Notes under the pieces: model-generated
What the model was told of the DNA's origin: nothing
Databases searched by the model: none
Seen by the model: only the letters and a program-made list of their open reading frames with translations
Made by a program: the position numbers and the translations under genes
Shown: piece after piece, positions 21,058 to 31,705 of the stretch
Position numbering within the stretch: the first letter of the stretch is position 1
How the letters are laid out: the number at the start of each line of letters is the position of its first letter
Assembly: GCA_002102555.1 (NCBI GenBank)
Contig: MCFL01000214.1
Span: forward strand, 1-40,537
Origin: Catenaria anguillulae PL171
Taxonomy: Eukaryota; Blastocladiomycota; Blastocladiomycetes; Blastocladiales; Catenariaceae
DNA: 40,537 nucleotides
Direction of reading: 5' to 3'

Positions 21058-21261
21058 GACTTCGCTCAGTCGATATCCGTGTCATGTGGAGGAAAAACAG
21101 TCTCTAGATAGATGAAGATGTTTTTTTGGGTGTATCTTTTGTCTGCTCACCATTTGCTACGACATCGATTACAACATTTCGTGTCTTGGAACAACTACAC
21201 ATTGACATTGATCTCATGAAACTCAGGGCAATATTTTCATGCCCGTCTGCACAACCTCATC

Positions 21262-22551
21262 ATGGCATGTCCTCCAGACCACGCCTTCTTCCCTTGCTGG
21301 ACATGCTTCCTGCAGAGCAATGAGGCTCGCGCCAAAGACCTTCACACACAAATCGGCGTCAACGTCACCGACAGCTTGCACGTCCGTCATCCAGTGCCCT
21401 CTCGATCAGACAACCAAACGCATCACCTTACCCATTTGCGACAATAGAACGTTTGGGACGAGTACCAAGCGCTGCTGCTCGTTCTCAGCGAAACGGATCA
21501 CGAAGTGATTCCCAATGCTGGCGTCGTCATGGCCAATCGATTGTCTGCTTTTCAAGTCAAAGAACTCACGCTGCGAGCCGGTCAGATTCGCAAGCATCTC
21601 GAGCTATGCGACATTTGCATCAGTGACATTCCACGACGATTTCCAAGAACCGAAATGCCCGCCGTGGCCCTTGTTTGTGCGTTCGATTCTCCTCAACATG
21701 CTGACCGAATAGACAATACTCATTCTTGCTCTGCATCTTGGAAAACTCCTCTAGTCCAGGTCTCTTTTTCGCTTCCGTTTGGCGACTCTCGACTCCGTCA
21801 GCCGTGTGAGCATCACAGACAGCTCATCTGCTGCCAATCACCACAAGAACTCTGCTCGCTGCTGACTGCCGAGCATGCCCGACTAGAGCGAGTCATTTCC
21901 CTCATCCAATGGACGCTTGAAACCCTGGCTGTTGCTCCTACCTCAACGTCAGCGACTAGTGCGAGCGGCGGGCAGCTCCTGCAAGCTGCGATTGAGATGG
22001 CTGCGGACATGATTGCAGGCACGAGCGTGACGACAATTTCAGGTTCGCCAGGAACAATTGATTCAGATTTGTCAAATGATCAAGACGTGCACGAGCGTCC
22101 ACCGAGCACACGACCAGCGACCACATGCAGTCACTATGATGACGATATCGAGTGGCTCGCGCGGTTCGTGGAAGAGACAAGCGATATCGAGCCTCGGCCG
22201 ACTCAGGGAAGACTTGACCCAGAGCCGGTCGTTGCGACGACCACACCAAGGGATTTCACTCAAGTTCCAATGTCGGCATTTGGACCGGCGACCCGACCCG
22301 TTATGCCCGCAACTCAGCCGGCAACAAGTCCATGTCCACCACAAGTCCCACCACCGCCAACTCGGCGCCCAATGACACATTTGTCAACAGTGGCCGCAAA
22401 CAGCAGCGTGGTTGTCCTCACGTCGACCAGAACGGTTCGCCGCCCACTGCCTCATATTGTGCGCAAGCCCACCACGCCGCCACCAGCCCTTCCGGCCATG
22501 CCTGGTGCAGATGAGGCAAATGTGATGAGATCGTGTGTGTCAATGCCATGA
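21262..22551 (+). CDS. Unrecognised protein with a Cys-containing N-terminus
   Basis: An ATG at 21262 opens a frame that meets a TAG at 21445-21447, and the same frame continues beyond it for 368 codons. A 66 bp intron (21382-21447, donor GTCCGT, acceptor ending in that very TAG) removes the stop without changing phase, giving 407 residues. The joined text (VTDSLH then NVWDEYQALLLVLSE) reads as a smooth helix. The N-terminus has several Cys (CPPDHAFFPCWTCF, later CDICISD); the C-terminal 150 residues are Pro/Thr/Arg-rich. A second intron between about 21676 and 21755 is possible. If the intron is wrong, the protein starts inside 21448-21530. No family is recognised. Confidence 0.5.
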
Positions 22552-22789
22552 TGATGCTACTAAATCGAATAACATGTTGTTTTCAAAGAGCGTAGTCTTT
22601 AAACGGGCAGATGCTGAAAACAAAATGAAAAGCTGGAAAGTGCGGATACGAGTGTCCATGCCAACTAAGCAATGAAAACTAACGGCTAACCGAGTGAAAT
22701 GAAAAACAGTGTAGGACTGCCCGCCAACGATACGGATACAGGAACGAGCGACGGGAGAAAATGATCGGGAAATCAAACATCAAAGAAAA

Positions 22790-23913
22790 TCACCGATGCC
22801 GTTGATACACGGCAACTGGATCAGGCAATGGTGCTGCGGCGGCCGCCGCGGCAAGCGGATGCTTGACGTGATGTTTGAATGGGCCCGTGCCATTGAGGCC
22901 GTAGAGGTCGCGGGCGCGCGCTTCAAATGCGAGCATGTTTTGCCGAGATAGTTGATGGAAGAACATGTCTGCGAGCTGCGCGTGGAAGCCTGATCTAAAA
23001 GTGAACTGGATGTAAAAGTCGACAAAGGTCGAGTGTGGCACGGGTCCCTTGGTGAATGCCCAGACGGTCAGGAGGTTGGTGAAGAGTGAAGAGTTGGACG
23101 CTTCGGCCTGCGTTGAGGCGATGAAATGGGTGAGCGAAAAAAAAAGGCGGGCAAACGGTCATGTGAAGGAGTTAAACAGAGATGACGGACAATGACGAGA
23201 TTTGGGTCGACGCAAGTCACGCGTGAAGTGTACGACTCTTTCAGACCGGAAAAGCCCACGTCCAAGGACGCAAGCATCTGGTGCACCTGATGTGCGTGTT
23301 CGTGATGATTCTGGTTGGGTTGTGCAACAGCAACTGACCCACTGGCGATGGGGCCCGTCGTTGTGCTTGCTAGGGCTGGCGATGGTGTTGATGCAACCGC
23401 TGCTGCCGCTATTGCCGCTGCGGCTGCTCTTGTCGGTGGCACCCTGTGAATGTGAGGCTGTGATGATGCTTTTGGTTGATGCCCAGCTTGCGGGATCAGG
23501 CGGCGAATGGACAGTGGCGCGGAATGCAGGAGAGCGGGCAGGTGAGGCGGAACCGCGTTGAGCTTGTCTACGGAATGAACGACCGATCCGACGCAATAAG
23601 GGACAAATCGCTTGTAATCGTTGACGTTAGAAACCAAATCAAAGAGCTGCTTGGGAGTGAATCTAGCCAGTCAGGAGGGCGAAGGACGGTGTCAGGGTTC
23701 TTGATCATGGACAAGAGACTACAGGGTAAATGCATACTTGAGCAATTTGCGTTCCGAGTACTCGACAGGCTTTGGAGGAGCTAGTGCGCGAGCTGCAAGC
23801 GAAAGGAAGGTGCGTCGCTGTATGTGACCATGGTGCACAAGAATGGCCGACACATGGTGCATTGGCAGGAGCATGGGTGGCATTGCCAGTAGTGCATTGG
23901 GCAGCGCGGTCAT
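22790..23913 (-). CDS. COQ10: Coenzyme Q-binding protein COQ10 (START-like), mitochondrial
   Basis: Three exons on the minus strand, 23738-23913, 23191-23662 and 22790-23107 (introns of 75 and 83 bp), 321 residues. The first exon is a mitochondrial presequence rich in Ala, Leu, His and Arg (QRRTFLSLAARALA) followed by EYSERKLLK. The second gives QLFDLVSNVNDYKRFVPYC, the hallmark of COQ10, and later SLDVGFSGLKESYTSRVTC. The third gives SLFTNLLTVWAF, then STFVDFYIQFTFRSGFHAQL and FEARARDLYG, the usual C-terminal strand and helix. COQ10 binds ubiquinone in the mitochondrial inner membrane and is needed for efficient respiration. Between FVPYC and SLDVGF lie about 100 residues of Ala/Pro/His/Ser-rich text where most homologues have a short link. 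A short poly-Ala tail ends the protein. Confidence 0.88.
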
Positions 23914-24373
23914 CGTTCAACATTCATTGCGGGGCTCTGGATCGCATTCTTGTTTTGGCAATAGTCTGCATTTGAGCGGAATCGTCTGGGTCGCAGCATC
24001 GGATGGATTCGCTGAGTGATGTGCGCGCTTGAGTGGACCGTCAGGCGATCGGACGGTCGAAACAAGTGAACGTCGATCGAGCTTGGTGAAGCGTCGGGTG
24101 CTCTCAACGATCGTTGGAAGAAAGCTTGTTTGCAGTGTCTGCGGATTTCCAATTGGGCAATGGCAACGTATTCCTGCCCTTGCCTAAAGTGGTGCATGAC
24201 TTGAAAGCGCTGTGAGAAGACTGCCAAGCGAGACCTACCTGCTAATCAAACAAACACTGCAACGACTGTATTCTGCGCATGACATGCAGTACACCCAAGA
24301 ACATCTATGTCTACACGACCCACTCGCCGAACCGCATCCCCCCATAAACCTTCAAAATGCAACCACAAACACC
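23914..24373. other. Spacer between COQ10 and the PA-domain subtilase
   Basis: 460 bp between two minus-strand genes: the 3' flank of the subtilase and the promoter of COQ10. No gene is recognised; a 105-codon minus frame here resembles nothing. Confidence 0.4.
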
Positions 24374-27300
24374 TCATGCACGACGAGCAATCTCAAAGAC
24401 GGGCGACTCCCAAGCCTTGAACAAGGCCGCGTCCAAATCCGTAGGCAACTTCAACGCCGACGGACGCACATAGTGCAACGCAATAAAGTACCTGCCGTTG
24501 GGCACAGGCACGCGCTCGGTGGCCTTGAGGTTGGGCAGAACGGTGCCGCGGAACGACAAGCCCGTCGTCACCTGGTTGAGGTACTCATTCACCGACATGT
24601 ATCCGACGAGCGACTTGTCGGCAGCATTGTGCACCGACAGGGCAAACTTGCGCACGGGCAACAGCGTCGAGAAACGCACAGCAGGCACGTTGCGGGTGCC
24701 CGTCAGGTCAAACACGGGCACTACGGTCGAGTTGTACACGGGGCCGCCAAGGCCAAGCGAGCCAAAGCCGTCGGTGAGGAAGGGGGCGGTCGGGCCGGTT
24801 TGCGCGACGGCAGCGGGAAGCACAGTGAAGGTGGAGTAGTCGCCAGTCATGACGGCGTAGGGCACAGAGAGCTGGTTTTGGCGATCCTCGGTCTGGAGCG
24901 TCACATAGCCAGAGTAGACCCACTTGCCGGGTTCGGGAAGCTTACCAATCAGCGGCACGTTGGGGTCAATCGTGACACGCACAGTGGTCTCCGTGCCAGG
25001 CTTGAGCGTGACAAACGGTGTCGAGAACTGAACGCGAGCATACACCTCGGCCGTGCCAAACTGGGCCGTCAACCGACCACCCTCGGGCATGATGGCGCGC
25101 GACGGCGTGTGCGTCAGGCGGTAGGTCTTGGTATCCTTGCCGTTGTTGCGGATCGTCAACGTGGCCGTCTTGCGGGCAGCACGCGGCCATCCGGGCGAGT
25201 CGCCGAGCTCGAGCTTGGATGGCGAAACATCAATCTCATTGGTCAGGAGGGCGAGCGCGTCGACCATACCAGCACCAACCTTGGCCACGGACTCGGCAAG
25301 CTCGCGACCATCCTTGAGCGACGACGGACGAGCAGTGATGTGCACGCGGCGTTGGAACTCATCAAAGGACTCGGGACCTTGCGAGGCGCCAAACTTTTGG
25401 ACGTAGAGCGCAGTCACACCAGCCATGTACGGGGTTGCCTATTGAATTGAATAAGAAAAGCATGTGAGTACTCTGGTCGGAGAATGTCAAGACATATGAT
25501 GAGTCAAACACACCATCGAAGTGCCAGAGAGTTGGGCGTAGGTGCCCATGGCCGTCGGGTAAGCAGAGTAAATGTTGCCACCTATGGTGATACTCTGTTA
25601 GCTTCAAGAGAAGGCCAGCGCAAGCATCATTGGATGATTCGTACCAGGAGCACCCACGTCAGGCTTGAGCAACAAGTTCAAGTCCAGACCCCAGGAACTG
25701 AAATCCGAAGGCATGCCAGCCGTTACCGACGGAACACCCTGAAGCTCGTACTTGAACGCAATCTTGACCTTGTCAGCCGCAGTGGCAGCCTCGTACACCT
25801 TGGCGCCGTTGACGCCCGAGATGAATGCAACGGGGATCTTGACGGTCTCATCGACAGCACCGGCAAGGTCGCCGGGCAGGTTGTTCCAAATGACGGCAGC
25901 AATGGCGCCGGCGTTGCGGGCATTGTTGGCCTTGACGGGGAAGGCACAGCCACCACGGCGGATGAGCGCAGCGCCATCCTTGAAGGTACCAGCGGGGTAG
26001 CTGAGAGATGGGCCAGCTAGAGTCAGTCAATGGGTTCGGGTCAAGCGAGGTCGACGAGGATAAACAGACGTACGGAGTGCAGCCATCGTCGACCGACGTT
26101 GCGTTGGCGGGCGAGCGAATGATTGGGTAAGCACGACCCTCTTCAAACTTGGGACCCTCGGCTCCGGCACTGAACGAGATGGCCGACGTGTTGGGAACAC
26201 CTTGAACCGTGGCAGCATTGGCCATGATGTGCGAGTTGTCGAACGACGCAATGGCCAAACCGCGCGAAGCAACCGCGGGCGAGGTCACAGTGGTCCAACC
26301 GGCCGTGCCAGAGTTGGAGGCCGCAGACAAGACGTACACGCCATTGTCAGAGAGCATGTTGATGGCTTGGGCTTCGGGGAAGTCGTTGGTGACACGACCG
26401 CCTCCGAGTGAGAGCTATGCAAGTTACAAGTCGCAGGTGTCACAGTTAGGGAACGCAGGGACGACGGCGTGTCGAGAATGCCAAGGTATAGGTTGCGTAC
26501 GTTGATGATTTCCATGCCATCCTGGTACGCGGCTTCCAGGCCGGACAAGATGATGGCCGTAGAGGTGCCTGGGAAATGGAGCACATGGATGTAAGCCGTT
26601 TTGGATCGAATTCAAATCAGCGTTGTCGTTGGTAATCGCGACACGTACTGCCAGAGCATCCAAAGACTCGGTAGCCACCGAGGACGGCGTTGGGAGCGAC
26701 GCCCTCAATCTTGTCGTCGGCACCACCAATGATACCACCGACGTGAGTTCCGTGGCCTGTGTGTAAAAGAAAGTGTCGAAAGGATGAGTCGTCGTTGCAT
26801 AATGAGAGATTGATGAGTAGAATTCAGACCGTTGCAGTCCATGGGGTCAGAATCCGGCGTGGGAGCACTCGGCGTCCCATCACCGACCAGATCGCGGCCG
26901 TACAAGACTCGACACTGCAAAGAATCAAATGGTCAAACTGAGGTGAGTCAAAGCCCAAAACTGTACCCGGAGGATGGACAACACAGCATCACGTACACCC
27001 GGCCCGCGCCATGTTGCGCAAGTCTTGCCCTTCTCGGCGAAAGCAGGGTGCTTCCAGTCGATACCTATATATGCCAGAAACCGAGATGCGGTGAGACGAG
27101 TGCATGCACGAAGTTTCTCAAGGAAACACAACGCACCGGTATCCACAACGGCGACCTTGACGCCACGGCCGTCCATGTCCGGGAAACGCTCCCGAATCAA
27201 GTTGACGTTGGTGAGGTTGTCTACATGCACAGCGCAAGAGACGACATGGAAAATGAGTCTTGGCGCTTGTTCCGCAGCTTGCGAGGCAGCGCAGAATTTG

Positions 27301-27866
27301 ATGGAGCGTACGGGCATACTGAGGGTACACAGTCGTCGAGGAAAGAGCCTCGGGCTTGAGCTCGGGAGCCGGGTAGGTGATGATCGGGTAGATCGCCTGT
27401 TGCATGAGAAAATGAGTGAGTAATGAGTTCCTAAACCTGATGGGAGACACGAGGCAGAGAAGAAGCAAAAACACACTTTGACACCAGGGGCAGCAGAAAG
27501 CTTCTTGAGGTCGTCGGACGAGTCGACAGTCACGGCAGCGCCGTTGAAAAGAGTCTGGTACGTGCGACTCACCTTGGCGCCGACCTTGTTGCGCTGTGCG
27601 AACTGGGTGAAGGACGCGTGCTGGGCAGCAGCGGCACGGGCGAGCGATTGCGGCGAGGCACCCTCGCGTGACAAGGCGTTGCGATCGGCAGCAGCGGGGC
27701 GAGAGAACTGCACAATGTACTGGTTCTTGGCGAGAGCAGCACCCGCGGGAAGATCCTCGGGCAAGTCGGCAAGCGTCGGCTCGTTGGCGGCGTGGACAGT
27801 ACCGGCCATGGCCATGGCAGCGAGCATGACCAACAGGAGAGTGCGTTTGACGGTACGGCGAGCCAT
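24374..27866 (-). CDS. Secreted subtilase (S8) with I9 propeptide, PA insert and C-terminal Fn3-like domain
   Basis: Eleven exons, 905 residues: 27477-27866, 27312-27396, 27137-27220, 26997-27064, 26830-26914, 26649-26756, 26501-26568, 26074-26414, 25645-26000, 25514-25581 and 24374-25438. Every junction was set by frame, GT-AG ends and subtilase continuity. A signal peptide (residues 1-27) and an I9 propeptide (about 47-140, NQYIVQFSR to AIYPIITY) precede the protease. Catalytic residues are D185 (VAVVDTGIDWKHP), H239 (GHGTHVGG) and S550 (GTSMATPY), with oxyanion N330 (SAASNSG). A PA domain sits at about 385-480 (GGCAFPVKANNARNAGAIAAVI). The C-terminus (about 600-905) has an Fn3-like part (TATLTIRNNGKDTKTYRL). 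This is the Vpr/C5a-peptidase-like subgroup. It is likely exported and self-processed. A TATA box lies 149 bp upstream. Confidence 0.92.
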
Positions 27867-29900
27867 GGTGGAAAAACAAGAAGGGTACAGAGTGCCACAA
27901 GGTCGTCTAGGAAGAATCTAAAGCGATCTATGCGAGATGCGGGGTCGGGTGCAACGCGAGACAAGGGGATAGGGCAACCCGCTCGGTTAGGTGGGCACGG
28001 GGAAACGGGCCGCATTTATACCGGCCGCCAACTCGTACTTGTGACAGACACGCAACCATGGCCAGATCTCGAGTCCCGCAGGCGGACTGGCCCGCCAGGA
28101 GGAGCTGACGGCAACAAAGCTTGGCCGGGATCCGTTTGCCCGGATCACAGCATGCACCGCCACACATCTGACCCGGACAAATAATGCTGTGGGCCGGGCC
28201 GGTCATTTCCACCTGCAGCACGATAAATACATTGCAAAGACCTAGATCGGCGACAAATGCATGCACGCACGGAGCTAGTTCAGCTGCTGATTGGAACATC
28301 ACTTCTGGAACGTCCACGGCACTTGGCAGCAACACCAGGCACGCGCTGCGCTTCGGGAATCACATGATTTCTTTGGCGGGTCACGCGCACCATTTCGCAT
28401 TGCAAGCAAATGTGAGCTGGTGGCGCTAGGGTAACTGCGAACATGCTCCTGCCCTGTCGTGCGTGGTGCGCACAGCTTGCACAGCTTGCATGACGCGATT
28501 GCCAAAGGTTTGCAACTGCCGGCACGCCGTGAAGCTGTCCTGGGCCATCAGATTGTGAGCCACAACTACACGATGATGCATTGGATATTTGGAATTGATT
28601 TGAGTTGACCGTCGACCAGTACCTAGACGGTAGGCATTCAGACCTAGGCATGTATCGCCGGCCAACGTCATGGTGGTCAAATTAGAATCCCGGCCAAGGG
28701 TACTTGAAAGACGTCAGGCGCCGCACCGTGAGTGGCGTCGTTCATGCATGCCGCTTCAAACACACAAACGCGACCGACGTGAGACATTTGCAACGCCTCC
28801 GTCGATGGAATTGATCGGACGGAGAAGCAAAAGTACATATATCTATCAGAATTATCCACCGGTCGAGAGCATCCCCTACAAATGCGAGACGCGTGTGAGA
28901 CTCTGAGACTCCCACGACTCAAGTGCCTTTAAATGTGGAAACCGTGCATGTTGTCCGTGACTGCCGTCGGTATGCATGTGCATATGCCCGGAGGCAATTG
29001 AAGGAACTGAGATTGAATGTGTGGATGACTCGTGTCGATCGTTTCATGCAGGACCAGCTTGTGTGGTTTTGGTTCGGTCCGTGCTAAAAGCATAAGAATG
29101 GATCAAGTGGACTGGGCGAGTCGGTGGCCAGTTGGTTCTGCCCAGCCGCTTTGTCGTCGTTTAGCGGCCCAGAACCCGACGGCGCAACGCTGGGGGAAAT
29201 TTTTTGTCCGGCATGTTCATGACACCGCCGGTACATACTCTTTGCACGATGTTTTCTCGCGACCAGCGGGATGAGCAGGTACGTAAGCACCAACCGAAAC
29301 CATGAAAACAAACGCTGCTCTGGTGGTCACCCCACATTCCGAGTCGACCTTCACAGATCCTGACAGATGAATCAATAGCTGTACCTACCGGAATCAAGAA
29401 TCGCTTCCGGCACTTGCATGCCTTGCAGCAGGCTGTTTACCGCCCCATTACCCGTGCAAGCCTGCCTACCATGTTCTTGGCGAAAATTGCGATTAAGCAT
29501 GAACCACGCGACTCCCATGGCGATGAGGTCGGAAAACGCAAGAGGTACTCCATTCGAGGTTTGAATTATTGAATCCAGAAGGTGCCGCAACTGTTTTGTC
29601 TCGCAGGATCATGAATACAAGATGCTAGTCGCAATGTGTTGCCGCGTATGAAAGACCGATCATGAGGTCGTTCATTTTCAATACTGAGCTCAATGGACCA
29701 GAACTGGTTTGTTCTTTATTGTGCAACAACAAAAGAACAAGTCAAAAGCAAAATGATCCCCCTATAATCCATCCCAGTTACTCGTTCAGACTGCGCAAGA
29801 CCTCCCTCGTTGGTTTCCCCAACTGCTCGCCAAAGGAGGAGCCAACTCCACCATAGCTGACGACCATCAGACGCCCGTGACGGCTCTTGCTTGATTCACA
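27867..29900. promoter_or_regulatory. 2 kb spacer between two divergent subtilase genes
   Basis: No gene is supported over 2034 bp, though both strands hold short open frames of 60-150 codons without family resemblance. The left end contains a clear TATAAA for the minus-strand subtilase. Near the right end TATAAT at 29763-29768 lies about 135 bp before the plus-strand subtilase. It probably contains two separate promoters, possibly with shared upstream control. Confidence 0.45.
28015..28020 (-). promoter_or_regulatory. TATA box of the PA-domain subtilase
   Basis: TATAAATGCG on the minus strand, 149 bp upstream of the start codon at 27866, in a GC-rich setting where it stands out. Spacing suits a 5' leader of roughly 115-120 bases. 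Confidence 0.5.
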
Positions 29901-31408
29901 ATGTCGACTCCCCGTTACCGATCCTCATCCGCCATGATTGCCACTGTCGTCCTTCTAATGCTCTTGGCGCCCGTCATCACGGTCGCAGTTGTCCTGGATC
30001 CGAATGCGCCTCCAACCGACCCTGACTCCATCAACACGGTCACGGGCAACTGGATCGTCGAGCTCGACCACGCTGAAACAAGTGCCGAAGAGGCCCAGTC
30101 GGCCGTGTTTGAAACTCTGCAGCAACAAGGCATCGACATGCTTGCCGCTGGATCGGCTCCCATTGTGCTCGTTGGTGATACCTTTTGCTCCATGACGCTT
30201 CCTGCGGCTAACGAACAAGTTCGGGAACGGCTTCAGCAATTGAGTGTTGTTAAGGCCATTGAGGAGGAGCGGATTTGGTCGATTCATGCTGTGCAAAGAG
30301 ATCCACCAGTTGGACTGGGTCCGTTTTGGTTTGCGATTGTGTCGTTCGTGAGAGTATGTGGGAGCTAACCCATGCCAATTCAACTTGACAGATCGCATCG
30401 ATGCTCGCAATGGACTCGACCAGACCTTCACGTTTCCCGATAATGCAGGTGCAGGAGTCGACGTCTTTGTGATTGTGCGTGCATTTCAAATGACATTCTT
30501 AGGAATCACGAGATTCGGAGTGATTAGACGGCGTGGTTGGTTGTTGGCCATTTAGGACACTGGAATCACGACAACGCACCCCGAATTCACTGGCCGGGCC
30601 AGCATCATCGATCTGACAGGCGAGGGCAACAACGATCTGAATGGTCATGGTACGCATGTCGCTGGTACCATTGCGGGATCACGGTTTGGGATCGCAAAGC
30701 AGGCCTCGGTCACTGCTCTCAAAGTCTTCACCGCGACTGGTTCAGGCCCCAACGGTGTGATTTTGCGAGCACTCCAAATCGTATCCGAGACAGTTCGCCG
30801 CACTGGACGTCCATCGATTGTCAACATGAGCCTGGGCGGCCCACGAAACCCAGGCAGGAACGCAATCCAAGGCGCGATCGAGTCGCTGACGCGCGTGGGA
30901 GTTGCAGTGGTCGTATCTGCTGGCAACGAGGCAAGAGATGCTTGTCGCACTTCGCCGGCGTTTGTGCCCGAGAGTATTACGGTCGGAGCGGTGGATCCGA
31001 GGAACGATCAGTTGGCTCGCTTTTCCAACGTTGGGTCTTGTACGTCAGTTTACTTTCTGAAGACCATTGTCGTCTCATCTCACCTCTTCGTTGTTGTTCC
31101 CAGGCGTTGACCTGTTCTCACCGGGGGTAAGAATCGACTCTGCAGACCGCATTCCCACCAACGGACCAAGGGTTCTCTCTGGGACCAGCATGAGTGCTCC
31201 GCATGTCGCTGGAGTCATGGCGACATACATGAGCCAAGGCATGAATCGAGCGCAAGCGCTTGAACGCCTCCTCCAAACATCGACTCGGGACGTTGTTCGA
31301 GGCAATCTCGCTGGGTCACCCAACATTTTCTTGTTTTTGCACCAGGCACCTCCTCCGCCGCCCGGTGGCGGCAAGTACAAATGCAGGCGGTACCGCCCGC
31401 GCCGCTAG
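29901..31408 (+). CDS. Secreted proteinase-K-like subtilase
   Basis: Four exons, 29901-30318, 30392-30474, 30556-31039 and 31104-31408 (introns of 73, 81 and 64 bp), 429 residues. A signal peptide (hydrophobic ATVVLLMLLAPVITVAVV, residues 14-31) and an I9-type propeptide (about 50-135, NWIVELDHAE to VVKAIEEERIWSI) come first. The S8 domain holds D168 (FVIDTGITTTHPEF), H198 (NGHGTHVAGT), oxyanion N291 (VSAGNEARDAC) and S357 (SGTSMSAPHVAG). The junction codon makes GSCVDLFSPG, typical of proteinase K enzymes. A Pro/Gly and Arg-rich tail (PPPPPGGG, then RRYRPRR) ends it. It is an endoprotease likely exported for extracellular protein digestion. It stands head to head with a subtilase of a different subgroup, so the pair is not a recent tandem copy. 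Confidence 0.92.
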
Positions 31409-31705
31409 TTTCGCATTATACCTTCCCCCTGTGAATCATGACATGCTGTTGCACTCGTTTTCCTCAATCCCCCGGATACCCAACTCTTCTTTGCTACCGC
31501 CACCACAACTCAGCGTTTCCTTGCTTTTGCTTGCACGCTCCTCGTGATCCTTGTTTATCGTCTTGCCCATCATTCACATTTCGTATTTCTTTACATTCCT
31601 TCAGAGCACGTTCAATGCACTAAACGTTGCCCAAGGCACGAGGGAAGGAGAGAGCGAAAAAGCGAATGCAAAAAAAATGCATTTCCATGTGATACATTCA
31701 TCCAT

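Noticed and set aside
23910-24227. 105-codon minus-strand open frame upstream of COQ10
   Set aside because: No recognised domain; it overlaps the expected COQ10 promoter and leader and does not join COQ10 in a sensible way.
24212-25450. 412-codon plus-strand open frame
   Set aside because: It is antisense to the last exon of the PA-domain subtilase and rich in Arg/His/Gly, typical of a shadow frame in GC-rich DNA.
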